A stretch of 64,000 nucleotides of DNA, taken from Paracoccus sediminilitoris. Its GTDB lineage: Bacteria; Pseudomonadota; Alphaproteobacteria; Rhodobacterales; Rhodobacteraceae. Location: assembly GCF_003259195.1 (NCBI RefSeq), contig NZ_QJPK01000003.1, positions 62,001 through 126,000 of the forward strand, in the 5' to 3' direction. Below the pieces are notes generated by a model that was not told the origin of the DNA, made no database searches, and saw only the letters and a list, made by a program, of their open reading frames with translations. This document shows positions 35,292 to 44,433 of this stretch, one piece after another (the first letter of the stretch is position 1; every line of letters begins with the position of its first letter). Position numbers and translations under genes: made by a program.

Positions 35292-36494
35292 TCATGTCAT
35301 CAGGGCCTTCAGGTCGGGGGCATCGGCTATCAGGTCGGGGTCGGGGCTGCGTCCGGCCTCGATCAGGCGCTTGCCGATCATATAGGCGCGGGCGTCGTTC
35401 AGCGCGTCCACCGCGATCAGGCGGCCTTGGCGGTAATACCAGACCGAAGCGCAGTGATCGCCCTGCCCGGCCCGCAGCACCGTGCGGTCATAGCCGGTGT
35501 TCAACCCGGCGATCTGCAGCTTGGCATCGAACTGATCCGACCAGAACCACGGCTTGGCGACATAGTCGCGCGTCTGCCCCAGCATGTTGTCGGCCACGCA
35601 TTCGGCCATGTCGATGGCGCCGCCGACGCTTTCCAGCCGGATCTGGACGCCCTCATGCGGGAAGCTGGCGCAATCGCCGGCGGCCCAGATGGCGGGGTCC
35701 GACGTCCGGCCCGTCGCATCGGTGGCGATGCCATTGTCCAGATGCAGCCCCGCCGTTTCGGCAAGTTGGACCCGCGGCAGGACGCCGATGCCCATCACCA
35801 CCAGATCAGCAGGCAGGATGCGCCTGTCGTTCAGCGCAACGCCGGTCACGCGATCATCGCCTTGCAGGGCGCTGATGCCGGTGTTTTCAAGGATGGTCAC
35901 CCCGTGGGCGTGATGAAGGGCGGCGATGATCTGCGAGGTCTGCGGCGATGCAACGCGGCCCAAAATGCGCGGGGCCGCCTCGACCAAGGTGACGTTCAGG
36001 CCCAGCTTGCGGGCGACGGCTGCGGCCTCCAGCCCGATATAGCCGCCGCCGATTACCACAAGGATGCGCCCCGCCGTCAGTTCGGGGGCCAGCGCGTCGA
36101 TGTCGGCCAGATCGCGGATGACATGGGTGCCGGGCAGATCGCCCCCCATCGCGGCTGGCAGGCGGCGGGGTTCCGCGCCCAGCGCCAGGGCCAGCGCATC
36201 ATAGGGATGGTCGCCCGCATCGGTCGTGACGACGCGCGCCTGTGCATCGATGGCGGTCGCCGTTTCGCCAAGGCGCAGGTCGATCCCCTGATCGCGCCAC
36301 CAGTCGGGCGCGCGCAGCGTCAGCCGGTCCAGCGCCATGTCGCCCAGCAGATAGGCCTTGGACAGGGGCGGGCGCTGATAGGGCGCGGCGGGTTCCTGAC
36401 CGATCACGGTCAGCGGCCCGTCGTGACCCTTGGCCCGCAGGCGCGCCGCCATCGAGGCCGCTGCCTGCCCCGCCCCGACTATCACGATCCGCAT
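35292..36494 (-). CDS. FAD-dependent ferredoxin/rubredoxin reductase-like oxidoreductase
   Basis: This 400-residue flavoprotein has an N-terminal FAD motif IVIVGAGQAAASMAARLR and a central NAD(P)H motif VVIGGGYIGLEAAAVARKLG. The conserved WAAGDCASFPH binds flavin, and the C-terminal domain with PWFWSDQFDAKLQIAG is typical of reductases for oxygenase or P450 ferredoxins. The redox-active CxxC of disulfide reductases is absent. The electron acceptor is unknown. AAGGG precedes the ATG at 36494. It is divergent from the peroxiredoxin gene across 87 bases. Confidence 0.9.
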   Translation of the reverse strand: MRIVIVGAGQAAASMAARLRAKGHDGPLTVIGQEPAAPYQRPPLSKAYLLGDMALDRLTLRAPDWWRDQGIDLRLGETATAIDAQARVVTTDAGDHPYDALALALGAEPRRLPAAMGGDLPGTHVIRDLADIDALAPELTAGRILVVIGGGYIGLEAAAVARKLGLNVTLVEAAPRILGRVASPQTSQIIAALHHAHGVTILENTGISALQGDDRVTGVALNDRRILPADLVVMGIGVLPRVQLAETAGLHLDNGIATDATGRTSDPAIWAAGDCASFPHEGVQIRLESVGGAIDMAECVADNMLGQTRDYVAKPWFWSDQFDAKLQIAGLNTGYDRTVLRAGQGDHCASVWYYRQGRLIAVDALNDARAYMIGKRLIEAGRSPDPDLIADAPDLKALMT

Positions 36495-36581
36495 CACGTC
36501 GTACCCTTCTGCTGTCATCTGGCCTGTCATCGGGCCGCACCCTATAGTCGCGCCGAATCCGTTGCAATTCAGGAGAGACCG

Positions 36582-37067
36582 ATGACCATCAAGGCTGGAG
36601 ACAAGCTGCCCGAGGGGCAATTGCTGCGCGTGGGCGAGAACGGCCCCGAAAGCGTCTCGACCACCGATCTGGCGACGGGCCGCGTGGCGCTGTTCGGCCT
36701 GCCGGGCGCCTTTACCGGCACCTGCACCAACGCCCATATGCCCAGCTTCGTGCGCACGGCCGACCAGTTCCGCGACAAGGGCGTGACGCGGATCGTCTGC
36801 ATCACCGTCAACGACCCCTTCGTGGCGGCGGCATGGGCCGAGCAGACCGGCGCCAAGGATGCCGGGATCGAGGTTCTGGCCGATGCCGATGGCAGCCTGA
36901 CCAAGGCGCTTGGGCTGGATTTTGACGCGCCGCCGGTCGGTTTTCAGGGGCGCTGCAAGCGCTTTGCCTCGCTGCTGAGCGACGGCACCTTCGAGACGGT
37001 CGATGTCGAGGATTCGCCGGGCACCTGCAGCGTCAGCGCGGGCGAGGCCCTGCTGGAAAAGGTCTGA
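36582..37067 (+). CDS. Peroxiredoxin, Prx5 type
   Basis: The 161-residue thiol peroxidase reduces hydroperoxides. The peroxidatic Cys is Cys48 in PGAFTGTCTNAHMP. Further cysteines stand in VCITVND, GRCKRF and SPGTCSVSAGE, one of which could resolve the sulfenic acid. AGGAGA lies 5 bases before the ATG. The divergent flavoprotein gene could point to a shared redox response. Confidence 0.94.
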   Translation: MTIKAGDKLPEGQLLRVGENGPESVSTTDLATGRVALFGLPGAFTGTCTNAHMPSFVRTADQFRDKGVTRIVCITVNDPFVAAAWAEQTGAKDAGIEVLADADGSLTKALGLDFDAPPVGFQGRCKRFASLLSDGTFETVDVEDSPGTCSVSAGEALLEKV

Positions 37068-37089
37068 CCGGGCTTCGCGTCCCGCGATG

Positions 37090-37112
37090 TCCGGGGGCTT
37101 CGCGCCCCCGGA
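37090..37112 (+). terminator. GC-rich hairpin after the peroxiredoxin gene
   Basis: A perfect 9-bp stem TCCGGGGGC/GCCCCCGGA has a TTCGC loop; CCCCCGCGGGG follows directly. The TTCG-type loop is very stable, but there is no T-run. Confidence 0.55.
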
Positions 37113-37146
37113 CCCCCGCGGGGCGTGACCGACTGCGGACCCCGGA

Positions 37147-38277
37147 TCAGCCCTTGCGGAACGGGGTCCAGTCGGTCAGCGCCTGGATTTCCTGGCCCAT
37201 CGCGTCGCGTTCCTGGTCCAGATAGTGTTCCAACGCCTTCAGGAACCCCGGATCCGCCACCCAATGAAGCGAGTGGATCGGGACGGGTTCGTATCCGCGC
37301 GCCAGCTTGTGGTCGCCTTGGGCGCCCGCCTCGACCCGCGAAAGACCGTGGGCGATCGCGTGATCGATGGCCTGGTGGTAGCACAGCTCGAAATGCAGGA
37401 AGGCGTGATCTTCCGTACAGCCCCAATAGCGGCCATAGATGGCTTCAGGACCAAGAAAGTTCAGCGCACCGGCGATCGGGATGCCGTCCTGTTCGGCCAT
37501 GACCAACAGGATGTCATCGCGCATGGTGTCCTGAACCAAGTCGAAGAACTTGCGCGTCAGATAGGGCTGGCCCCATTTCCGCGCGCCGGTATCCTGATAG
37601 AATTCCCAGAAGGCGTCCCAGTGATGCGGCTGCAGATCGTCGCCCGTCAGGTGGCGGATCGTGCCGCCAAAGCCTTGGGCGCGGGCGCGTTCCTTGCGCA
37701 GGTCCTTGCGCTTGCGCGATGACAGGGCGGCCAGGAAATCGTCGTAACTGGCATAGCCGCGGTTCAGCCAGTGGAACTGCTGGGTGATGCGGGGCAGGAA
37801 ACCAGCCTGTTCGCCCAGATCGGCCTCGGATTGGGTGCAGAAGGTGACATGGGCGCCCGATGCCTGCACATGGTCGGTGACCTGCATCATGCCCTGCAGC
37901 AACGCCATCCGGGCGGTGTCATCCTGCGCCAGCAGGCGTTGCCCGGTGGCGGGCGTGAAGGGAACCGCGGCCTGCAGCTTGGGGTAATACCGACCGCCCG
38001 CGCGGGTATAGGCCTGCGCCCAGGCATGGTCGAAGATGTATTCGCCCTGGCTGTGGCCCTTGGCGTAAAGGGGCGCCGCCCCGACGATGCGCCCGTCGCG
38101 TTCCACCGTCAGGTGCAGCGGCTGCCAGCCCGTTCCCGTGCCGACCGATCCCGATTGTTCCAAGGCCAGCAGGAAGCGATGGGTGGTGAAGGGATTTCCG
38201 TCGCCCAGACCATCCCACAGGTGCGGATCGATCTGGGCGATGGAGGGATGGGTGGTCAGGGTCAGCGTTTCGCTCAT
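37147..38277 (-). CDS. FemAB-like GNAT acyltransferase (DUF482 type)
   Basis: The 376-residue protein has the FemAB/GNAT arrangement: GNPFTTHRFLLALEQSGSVG at the start, YIFDHAWAQAY in the middle, KRKDLRKERARA, then FYQDTGARKWGQPYLTRKFF, GALNFLGPEAIYGRYWG and VEAGAQGDHKLARGYEP. Members are predicted N-acyltransferases of unknown substrate. The start at 38277 (MSETLTLTTHP) is preferred to the longer frame. It is last after ridA and glpQ on the same strand, separated by 96 bases with a large inverted repeat. Confidence 0.88.
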   Translation of the reverse strand: MSETLTLTTHPSIAQIDPHLWDGLGDGNPFTTHRFLLALEQSGSVGTGTGWQPLHLTVERDGRIVGAAPLYAKGHSQGEYIFDHAWAQAYTRAGGRYYPKLQAAVPFTPATGQRLLAQDDTARMALLQGMMQVTDHVQASGAHVTFCTQSEADLGEQAGFLPRITQQFHWLNRGYASYDDFLAALSSRKRKDLRKERARAQGFGGTIRHLTGDDLQPHHWDAFWEFYQDTGARKWGQPYLTRKFFDLVQDTMRDDILLVMAEQDGIPIAGALNFLGPEAIYGRYWGCTEDHAFLHFELCYHQAIDHAIAHGLSRVEAGAQGDHKLARGYEPVPIHSLHWVADPGFLKALEHYLDQERDAMGQEIQALTDWTPFRKG

Positions 38278-38322
38278 CCCGGCAAGATAGGACGGGCGGC
38301 GATGAATGTCAGGGGGGCGGAT

Positions 38323-38360
38323 GCGGTCAGGACGTCGCAATCGCGTGACGTCCTGACCGC
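38323..38360. repeat. 14-bp perfect inverted repeat between glpQ and the acyltransferase gene
   Basis: GCGGTCAGGACGTC (38323-38336) pairs perfectly with 38347-38360 around a 10-base spacer. It starts 14 bases after the glpQ stop. There is no T-run, so it is either a poor terminator, an RNA-stabilising hairpin or a protein-binding site. Confidence 0.6.
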
Positions 38361-38373
38361 AGTGGTGGTGGCA

Positions 38374-39129
38374 TCAGGCGGCGGGGGTGTAACCCTCGAA
38401 GGTGATGTTTCCGGCGATGCGACGCGCGGCCTGTTCCTGTTCGGCGCTGCGCACCGTCCAGCACAGGATCGGCACGCCCTGCGCGGCCAATGCATCCACG
38501 CGTGCATTCCCCAGATCGCCGATCGCATGAGAGATGAAACTGGCGCCGCAGCGGTCGAAATCGGTAATGCCCGCCAGTTCGGCGCGACGTTCGGCGAAGA
38601 TGGCGGGCCAGTGCTCCTCGGAGAAGTCGCAGGTGGTCAGACCGACCGGAATATCGGGGGCGGCGTCGTGGAATGCCGCGACCTGATGGGGGTTGAAGGA
38701 CATCATGGCGACGGGGCCTTCATACCCCTCCAGCGCATCCGCGACCCTCAGGTGCAGATCGCCGATATCGGGCCCAAGCGTGCCGTCCTGATCCTTGATC
38801 TCGATCAGCAGGGGGACTTGGCCCGCGACCAGTTCCAAGAACTGGGCCAGGGTCGGCACCTGTTCGGCGCTGCCCAGCAGGCGACGGCCCTGCAGCGTGT
38901 CGACCGAGGTCTGGGACACCAGCCCCTTCTGCCCCGTCAGGCGCGTCAGGTCATAGTCGTGAAAGACCATGGGCGTCCCATCGGCGGCGGGCTGGATGTC
39001 CAGCTCGATCCCGTAACCCGCCTTGATGGCGGCACGCGCCGCCGCAAGGCTGTTTTCCGGCACGCCGTCCCCGTGCAATCCGCGATGGGCGATGGGGGCG
39101 GTCAGAAAGGCTTGCGGCAGCGCAGTCAT
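38374..39129 (-). CDS. Glycerophosphodiester phosphodiesterase
   Basis: The 251-residue enzyme hydrolyses deacylated phospholipids to glycerol-3-phosphate and an alcohol. The active-site pattern is visible: HRGLHGDGVPENS with His15 and Arg16, GIELDIQPAADG, VFHDYDLTRLT and LLIEIKDQ. No signal peptide is present, so it is cytoplasmic. The ATG at 39129 overlaps the ridA stop by one base (TGATG), with GAGGTGA inside the ridA tail; an in-frame GTG at 39132 is possible. Confidence 0.93.
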   Translation of the reverse strand: MTALPQAFLTAPIAHRGLHGDGVPENSLAAARAAIKAGYGIELDIQPAADGTPMVFHDYDLTRLTGQKGLVSQTSVDTLQGRRLLGSAEQVPTLAQFLELVAGQVPLLIEIKDQDGTLGPDIGDLHLRVADALEGYEGPVAMMSFNPHQVAAFHDAAPDIPVGLTTCDFSEEHWPAIFAERRAELAGITDFDRCGASFISHAIGDLGNARVDALAAQGVPILCWTVRSAEQEQAARRIAGNITFEGYTPAA

Positions 39130-39584
39130 CACTTCACCTCGAAGATGGCTTCGATCTCGACAGCCACGCCGAAGGGCAGCGACGGCGCGGACACGGCGGC
39201 GCGCGAATGGCGGCCCGCATCGCCAAAGACCTCGACCATCAGGTCGGAACAGCCATTGATGACCTTGGGCTGATCGGTGAAATCGGGGGTCGAATTCACG
39301 AAGCCGGTCAGCTTGACGACGCGGGCCACACGGTCCAGATCGCCCACGGCGGATTTCAGCTGCGCGATCAGGGCCAGACCGCAGCGGCGGGCGGCGGCGG
39401 CGCCATCCTCGACGCTGGTGCCATCGCCCAGCTTGCCGGTGATCAACCCGTTCTCATCCGCGCTGATCTGCCCCGAGATGAAGACCAGATTGCCGGTCTG
39501 CACGAAGGGGACGTAATTGGCGGCGGGCATGGGGGCCTCGGGAAGGGTGATGCCCTTGTCGGCCAAGGTCTGTTCGACGCTCAT
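39129..39584 (-). CDS. RidA-family protein (enamine/imine deaminase)
   Basis: The 151-residue protein of the YjgF/RidA family hydrolyses reactive enamines made by PLP enzymes such as threonine dehydratase. Visible segments are LVFISGQISADENG, ARVVKLTGFVNSTPDF and RAAVSAPSLPFGVAVEIEAIFEV, where the Arg equivalent to RidA Arg105 precedes AAVSAPSLPFG. It is longer than the classic 128 residues, as in a second RidA subfamily. It is coupled with glpQ. An ilvA gene lies some 7 kb away. Confidence 0.9.
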   Translation of the reverse strand: MSVEQTLADKGITLPEAPMPAANYVPFVQTGNLVFISGQISADENGLITGKLGDGTSVEDGAAAARRCGLALIAQLKSAVGDLDRVARVVKLTGFVNSTPDFTDQPKVINGCSDLMVEVFGDAGRHSRAAVSAPSLPFGVAVEIEAIFEVK

Positions 39585-39632
39585 GATATCCTCGCTTGGG
39601 TTGGCGTTGGCCGGACCCTAGCAAGGCATTCC

Positions 39633-42600
39633 TCAGGCGACCAGAGCCTCGGCGCGTTTCAGATCGACGCTGACCAGTTGGCTGACACCCTGTTCGACCA
39701 TGGTGACGCCGAACAGGCGATCCATCCGCGCCATCGTCACCGCATGGTGGGTGATGATCAGGAACCGCGTGTCGGTGCGACGGGTCATCTCGTCCAGCAG
39801 GTCGCAGAAGCGGCTGACATTGGCATCGTCCAGCGGCGCGTCGACCTCGTCCAGCACGCAGATGGGCGCGGGATTGGCCAAAAACACCGCAAAGATCAGC
39901 GCCATCGCCGTCAGCGTCTGTTCGCCCCCCGACAACAGCGAAAGCGTCGACAACCGCTTGCCCGGCGGCTGGCACATGATTTCCAGGCCCGCATCCAGCG
40001 GGTCGTCGGATTCGACCATCACCAGCCGCGCCTCTCCGCCCCCGAACAGCGCGGTGAACAGGGTGGCGAAATTAGCGTTCACGGTCTCGAAGGCAGCCAA
40101 CAGGCGTTCGCGCCCCTCGCGGTTCAGGCTGCCGATGCCAGCGCGCAGCTTGCGGATGGCTTCCTCCAGATCAGCCTTCTGGGCGGCCAGCTGGTCGCGT
40201 TCGGCCTCCAGCTCGCGCTTGTCCTCCTCGGCGCGCAGGTTGACGGCACCAAGCGCGTCGCGCTGCGTGCGCAGGCGGGTGATCTGATGTTCCAGCACAT
40301 CGGCGGGGGCCTTGGGGTCGACATCGCCAAGGCCGGCCAGCAGCGCGGCGGGGGTCTGGTCGGTTTCCTCCAGGATGCGGTCGCGGGCGGCTGCCTCGGC
40401 GGCGGTGGCGGCCTCGGCGCGGGCATCCATGGCGGCGCGGGCCTCGCGGGCCTCGGATGCCAGGCGGGCGGTATCACGTTCGGCATGGGCGGCGATGCGG
40501 GCCGCGTCATCGGCCGCAGCCAGCGCGTCGCGCGCGCGGGTCAGGCGAGTCTGGGCCTGCGCCTCGCGTTCGGCCAGGGCCTCGCGGCGTTCGGCCAGCA
40601 GGGCGGGCTGGGCCTTGGCACCGGCCAGTTCATCGCCTGCCCCGTCGCGGCGGCTGGCCAGTTCGGCGGCACGGGTCCCCGCCTGTTCCAACCGCTGGCG
40701 CCAGCCCGCGACCTCGCGGTCGATGGCCGTGATGCGCTTCTGGCGTGCATCACCGTCGCGGCGCAGTTCGTCCAGGCCCGCACGGCGGGTCATGGTGGCA
40801 ATGCGCGCGGCCTCGACGCTGGTGCGGGCATGGTCGACGGCAATGGCGGCATCGGCCCGGTCGGGCAGTGCGTCCAGCTGCGCCTGCGCATCATCCAGAC
40901 GGGTGCGGGCGTCAGCCGCATCGGCCTGATGGCGGGCCAGTTCAGCGCGCGCGGCCTCGGCGCGGCTGCCTGCCATGGCCAGATCGGATTCCGCCCGCGT
41001 GGCCGCCCGCGCGGCATCCGAGAGCAGCCTTTCCGCCTCGCGCCGGGCATCGCGGGCCGATTTTTCAGTGGCGGCGGCATCGGCAAGGGCCGCCTTGGCA
41101 TCCTCATGCGTCTCGATGGCGGCATCGGCGCGGGTACGGGTCTGATCGGCCTGTTTGGTAATTTCGGCAAGTTCATTGACCTTCTGCAGATGCAGCGCCG
41201 CCTGGGACGAGGCTTCGCCCGCCATCACGCACAGCCCGTCCCACCGGAACAGATCGCCCTGCGGTGTGACCAGACGCTGACCGGGGCGCAGATCGGCCTG
41301 CAGCGCCGCGCCGGTCCCGGCATCCACCACAAGGCCGGTCTGCGACAGGCGTCGCGACAGCAGGTCGGGGCCGGACACATGCGGTGCCAGCGGCTGCGCC
41401 CGCGCGGGCAAGGGTTGCGGCGCATCCCAAACCGGCAGCGCATGCCAGCCCGTTCCGCCTTGGGCCTGACCGGCGCGCAGATCGTCACCCAGTGCCGCGC
41501 CGAAGGCGGTTTCATACCCCCGCGCCACCTGCACCTGGTCCAGCAACGCCAGCCTCCCCGACTGCCCGCGTTCCACAAGGCGGCGCAGGGCGGCCATCTC
41601 GGCGGCCAGGGCATTCGCCTCGCCTTCGGCCTGGGCACGGGCGGCGCGGGCGGCGGCTTCGCGGGTTTCCAGATCGCCGTGGGCGGCTTCGGCCTGCGCC
41701 AGCGCGTCTTCGGCGGCGTCCACCCGGGCGCGGGCCTGATCCTGCGCGGCATCGGCCTGTTCCAGCGCAACCTGCGCCGCGGCCCCCGTCACGGCGGCGG
41801 TTTCGGCGGCCTCCGCGGCCTCGGTCGCGGCCCGGTCGGCGCGGTCGAACATGGCGCGCAGATCCGCGGCCAGCCGTTCGGCCGATTGGTGGCGGGCGGC
41901 CAAGCGGGCCGATTCGTCGGTCAGCTCGGCCAGTCGGCCTTCCAAATCGCGCAGGGTTTCGGTGGCCTTTTCGGCCATGGCGGCGGCGGCGTCCAGACGA
42001 TCGTCGTGCCCCTGCCCCGCGGCCTCCAGCTGGGCGCGTTCGGCGGACAGCCTTGCCACGACCTCGCCCGCGTCGCGGTTCAAACCTTCCTCGCGCTCGA
42101 TGTCGCGGTCCAGCTGGGCGATGCGGGCGGTCAGCGCGGCAATGGCGGCCTCGGCGCGGGCCTCGGCCTCGTCCAGGGCCTCGCGCTCGACCAGAATGCG
42201 CGACAGGATGGCGGCGGCGACCTGCTCCTCCTCGCGCAGCGGCGGCAACGCGTCATCGGCGTCCAGGCGGCGCGCTTCGGCATCCGCAGCGGCGGCTTCG
42301 GCCTGGGCTGCCCGCTGGACGGCATGGGACAGGGCTTCGGCGGCGGCGGTGCGGGCCGCTTCGGCCTCGGCCCAACGCCGATACAGCAGCACGCCCTCGG
42401 CCAGCCGCAGCGCCGCGCCAATCTCTCGGTATTTCGCGGCGGCGCGGGCCTGACGCGCCAGCGATGCGGCCTGCGTGGACAGGCTCTCCAGCGTATCATC
42501 GACCCGCGACAGGTTCAGTTCGGCCCCGTTCAGCTTCAGCTCGGCCTCATGCCGCCGCTGATACAGCCCCGAGATCCCGGCAGCCTCCTCAAGGATGCGA

Positions 42601-43082
42601 CGACGGCTTTTGGGTTTGGCGTTGATCAGTTCGCTGATCTGGCCCTGCCGCACCAGCGCCGGGCTGTGCGCGCCCGTCGAGGCATCCGCGAACAGCATTT
42701 GCACGTCGCGCGCCCTGACATCCTTGCCCGCGATCTTGTAGGCGCTGCCCGCGTCACGGGTGATGCGGCGGGTGATGTCGAACTGGTCGTCCTCGTTGAA
42801 GCCCGCAGGCGCAAGGCGGTCGCGGTTATCGACGGTCAGCGACACCTCGGCATGGGCGCGGGCGCTGCGGCGCGTGGTGCCCGCAAAGATCACGTCCTCC
42901 ATCCCGCCGCCCCGCATGGCCGAGGGACGGTTTTCCCCCATGACCCAGCGCAGCGCCTCCAGCAGGTTGGATTTGCCGCAGCCATTGGGACCGACGACAC
43001 CCGTCAACCCTTCGCGGATGACCAGATCGGTCGGGTCCACGAAGCTCTTGAAGCCGTTCAATCGCAGGCGGTCAAAGCGCAA
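39633..43082 (-). CDS. smc: Chromosome segregation protein SMC
   Basis: The 1149-residue condensin ATPase has Walker A GPNGCGKSN near the start, long Ala/Glu/Arg-rich coiled coils, a hinge around the centre (ARGYETAFGAALGDDLRAG to PQGDLFRWDG), and the C-terminal signature LSLLSGGEQTLTAMAL with Walker B ICVLDEVDAPLDDANV. The start is taken as TTG at 43082, giving MRFDRLRLNGFKSFVDP, the family N-terminus, with AAGGGA upstream; no ATG fits. The hinge is of the compact alphaproteobacterial kind. It is divergent from lrgA. Confidence 0.95.
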   Translation of the reverse strand: MRFDRLRLNGFKSFVDPTDLVIREGLTGVVGPNGCGKSNLLEALRWVMGENRPSAMRGGGMEDVIFAGTTRRSARAHAEVSLTVDNRDRLAPAGFNEDDQFDITRRITRDAGSAYKIAGKDVRARDVQMLFADASTGAHSPALVRQGQISELINAKPKSRRRILEEAAGISGLYQRRHEAELKLNGAELNLSRVDDTLESLSTQAASLARQARAAAKYREIGAALRLAEGVLLYRRWAEAEAARTAAAEALSHAVQRAAQAEAAAADAEARRLDADDALPPLREEEQVAAAILSRILVEREALDEAEARAEAAIAALTARIAQLDRDIEREEGLNRDAGEVVARLSAERAQLEAAGQGHDDRLDAAAAMAEKATETLRDLEGRLAELTDESARLAARHQSAERLAADLRAMFDRADRAATEAAEAAETAAVTGAAAQVALEQADAAQDQARARVDAAEDALAQAEAAHGDLETREAAARAARAQAEGEANALAAEMAALRRLVERGQSGRLALLDQVQVARGYETAFGAALGDDLRAGQAQGGTGWHALPVWDAPQPLPARAQPLAPHVSGPDLLSRRLSQTGLVVDAGTGAALQADLRPGQRLVTPQGDLFRWDGLCVMAGEASSQAALHLQKVNELAEITKQADQTRTRADAAIETHEDAKAALADAAATEKSARDARREAERLLSDAARAATRAESDLAMAGSRAEAARAELARHQADAADARTRLDDAQAQLDALPDRADAAIAVDHARTSVEAARIATMTRRAGLDELRRDGDARQKRITAIDREVAGWRQRLEQAGTRAAELASRRDGAGDELAGAKAQPALLAERREALAEREAQAQTRLTRARDALAAADDAARIAAHAERDTARLASEAREARAAMDARAEAATAAEAAARDRILEETDQTPAALLAGLGDVDPKAPADVLEHQITRLRTQRDALGAVNLRAEEDKRELEAERDQLAAQKADLEEAIRKLRAGIGSLNREGRERLLAAFETVNANFATLFTALFGGGEARLVMVESDDPLDAGLEIMCQPPGKRLSTLSLLSGGEQTLTAMALIFAVFLANPAPICVLDEVDAPLDDANVSRFCDLLDEMTRRTDTRFLIITHHAVTMARMDRLFGVTMVEQGVSQLVSVDLKRAEALVA

Positions 43083-43260
43083 GGGGCGGGTCCCTTTGGG
43101 GATTGGCGATGGACGATTGTTCCTGCATGCCGCCGCCAAGTCAACAGCACCGCAAGATATCGCGGAAAGCCTGCGGATATCCACAAGATGCATCGCACGC
43201 AACCCCGCCATGCCCGCTGCCCGCTGGCGCGGCCGCGCGGGGCGCGATACGCTGGCTGTC

Positions 43261-43641
43261 ATGATACAGACGCTTACCATCATCCTGGGCTTTCAACTGG
43301 CCGGAGAGGTCATCTCGCGCATTGCCGACCTGCCCTTGCCGGGGCCGGTGGCGGGAATGCTGCTGCTGGTCGCGGCCTGCATCCTGCGCCCGTCCCTGGC
43401 CGACCGCATCCGGCCCACGACGACAGGGCTGCTGTCGCATTTGTCGCTGTTCTTCGTGCCCGCGGGCGTCGGCATCATCGCGCATTGGCAGTCCCTGCGC
43501 AGCGATGGCTTGGGCATCGCGGTGGCGGTGATGGCATCGACCCTGCTGGCCATCGCGGCGGGTGCGCTGGCCTTCACCTGGGTCGCCCGCCTGACCAGGT
43601 CCGAAGAACCCGACGCGCTAAGGGATCAGGGCCATGAATGA
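43261..43641 (+). CDS. CidA/LrgA family membrane protein
   Basis: The 126-residue product has about four transmembrane helices and the family segments LPLPGPVAGMLLLV and LLSHLSLFFVPAGVGII. These small holin-like proteins are thought to influence murein hydrolase release or metabolite export. The gene overlaps the following LrgB gene by 8 bases, the standard lrgAB pair. No clear ribosome binding site is visible before the ATG at 43261. Confidence 0.9.
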   Translation: MIQTLTIILGFQLAGEVISRIADLPLPGPVAGMLLLVAACILRPSLADRIRPTTTGLLSHLSLFFVPAGVGIIAHWQSLRSDGLGIAVAVMASTLLAIAAGALAFTWVARLTRSEEPDALRDQGHE

Positions 43642-44353
43642 TCCGCTGCTGATCTGGTCCTATCTGGCCCAAGGCCCCTTGGTCTGGCTGACGGCCACGC
43701 TGGTCGCCTATCTGATCGGCGACGCCTGTTTCCGCGCGGCGGGACGCAAAAGCTGGGCCAATCCGGTCCTGGTCGCGGTGATCCTGCTGGCGCTGCTGCT
43801 GATCAGCACGGGAACCGATTACGCGACCTATTTCGAGGGCGCGCAATTCGTCCATTTCATGCTGGGACCGGCTACGGTGGCCTTGGGCCTGCCGCTTTAC
43901 GACAACCTACCCCGGGTGCGAAAGGCGGCGCTGCCCATGCTGGCGGGTCTGCTGGCAGGGTCGATCACGGCGGTCGCCTCGGCGCTGCTGATCGCGCGGG
44001 CCTTCGGCGTCGGCGGGTCGGTCCTGGCGTCGCTGGCGCCCAAATCCACCACCGCGCCCGTGGCCATCGGCATCGCCGAACGCATCGGCGGCCAGCCCAC
44101 CCTGACCGCGGCGCTGGTGCTGCTGACCGGCATCTTCGGGGCGATCATCGTCACGCCCCTGCTGAACGCCCTGCGCATCCGCGACTGGCGCGCGCGGGGC
44201 TTTGCCATCGGGGTCGCGGCCCATGGCATCGGTACGGCGCGCGCCTTTCAGGTCAACCAGACGGCCGGGGCGTTTTCGGGCATCGGCATGGGGCTGAACG
44301 CGGTCCTGACGGCCATCATCGCACCGCTTGCCCTGCACCTGTTCGGGGGCTGA
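43634..44353 (+). CDS. CidB/LrgB family membrane protein
   Basis: The 239-residue partner of the LrgA protein has several helices and the conserved segments HFMLGPATVALGLPLY, SLAPKSTTAPVAIGIAE and GVAAHGIGTARAF. In plants and some bacteria LrgA/B-like fusions export glycolate or pyruvate, so a transport role is as plausible as a holin-type one. It overlaps the lrgA-like gene. Confidence 0.9.
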   Translation: MNDPLLIWSYLAQGPLVWLTATLVAYLIGDACFRAAGRKSWANPVLVAVILLALLLISTGTDYATYFEGAQFVHFMLGPATVALGLPLYDNLPRVRKAALPMLAGLLAGSITAVASALLIARAFGVGGSVLASLAPKSTTAPVAIGIAERIGGQPTLTAALVLLTGIFGAIIVTPLLNALRIRDWRARGFAIGVAAHGIGTARAFQVNQTAGAFSGIGMGLNAVLTAIIAPLALHLFGG

Positions 44354-44433
44354 CCTGTCGCGCCAATCGCAGACGGATGATGCAGATTTCTCTTTTGTCC
44401 AAATACCCGGATCCTGCGATCCGCCCCGCGCGC

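Noticed and set aside
34875-36581. Long extension of the peroxiredoxin frame upstream
   Set aside because: It is antisense to the flavoprotein gene and rsmD; AGGAGA and the family start identify 36582.
39207-43637. 1476-codon open frame antisense to smc, ridA and glued to lrgA
   Set aside because: It is very rich in Gly, Ala, Gln and Arg without any domain; smc with all ATPase motifs occupies the other strand. It merely shows codon bias.
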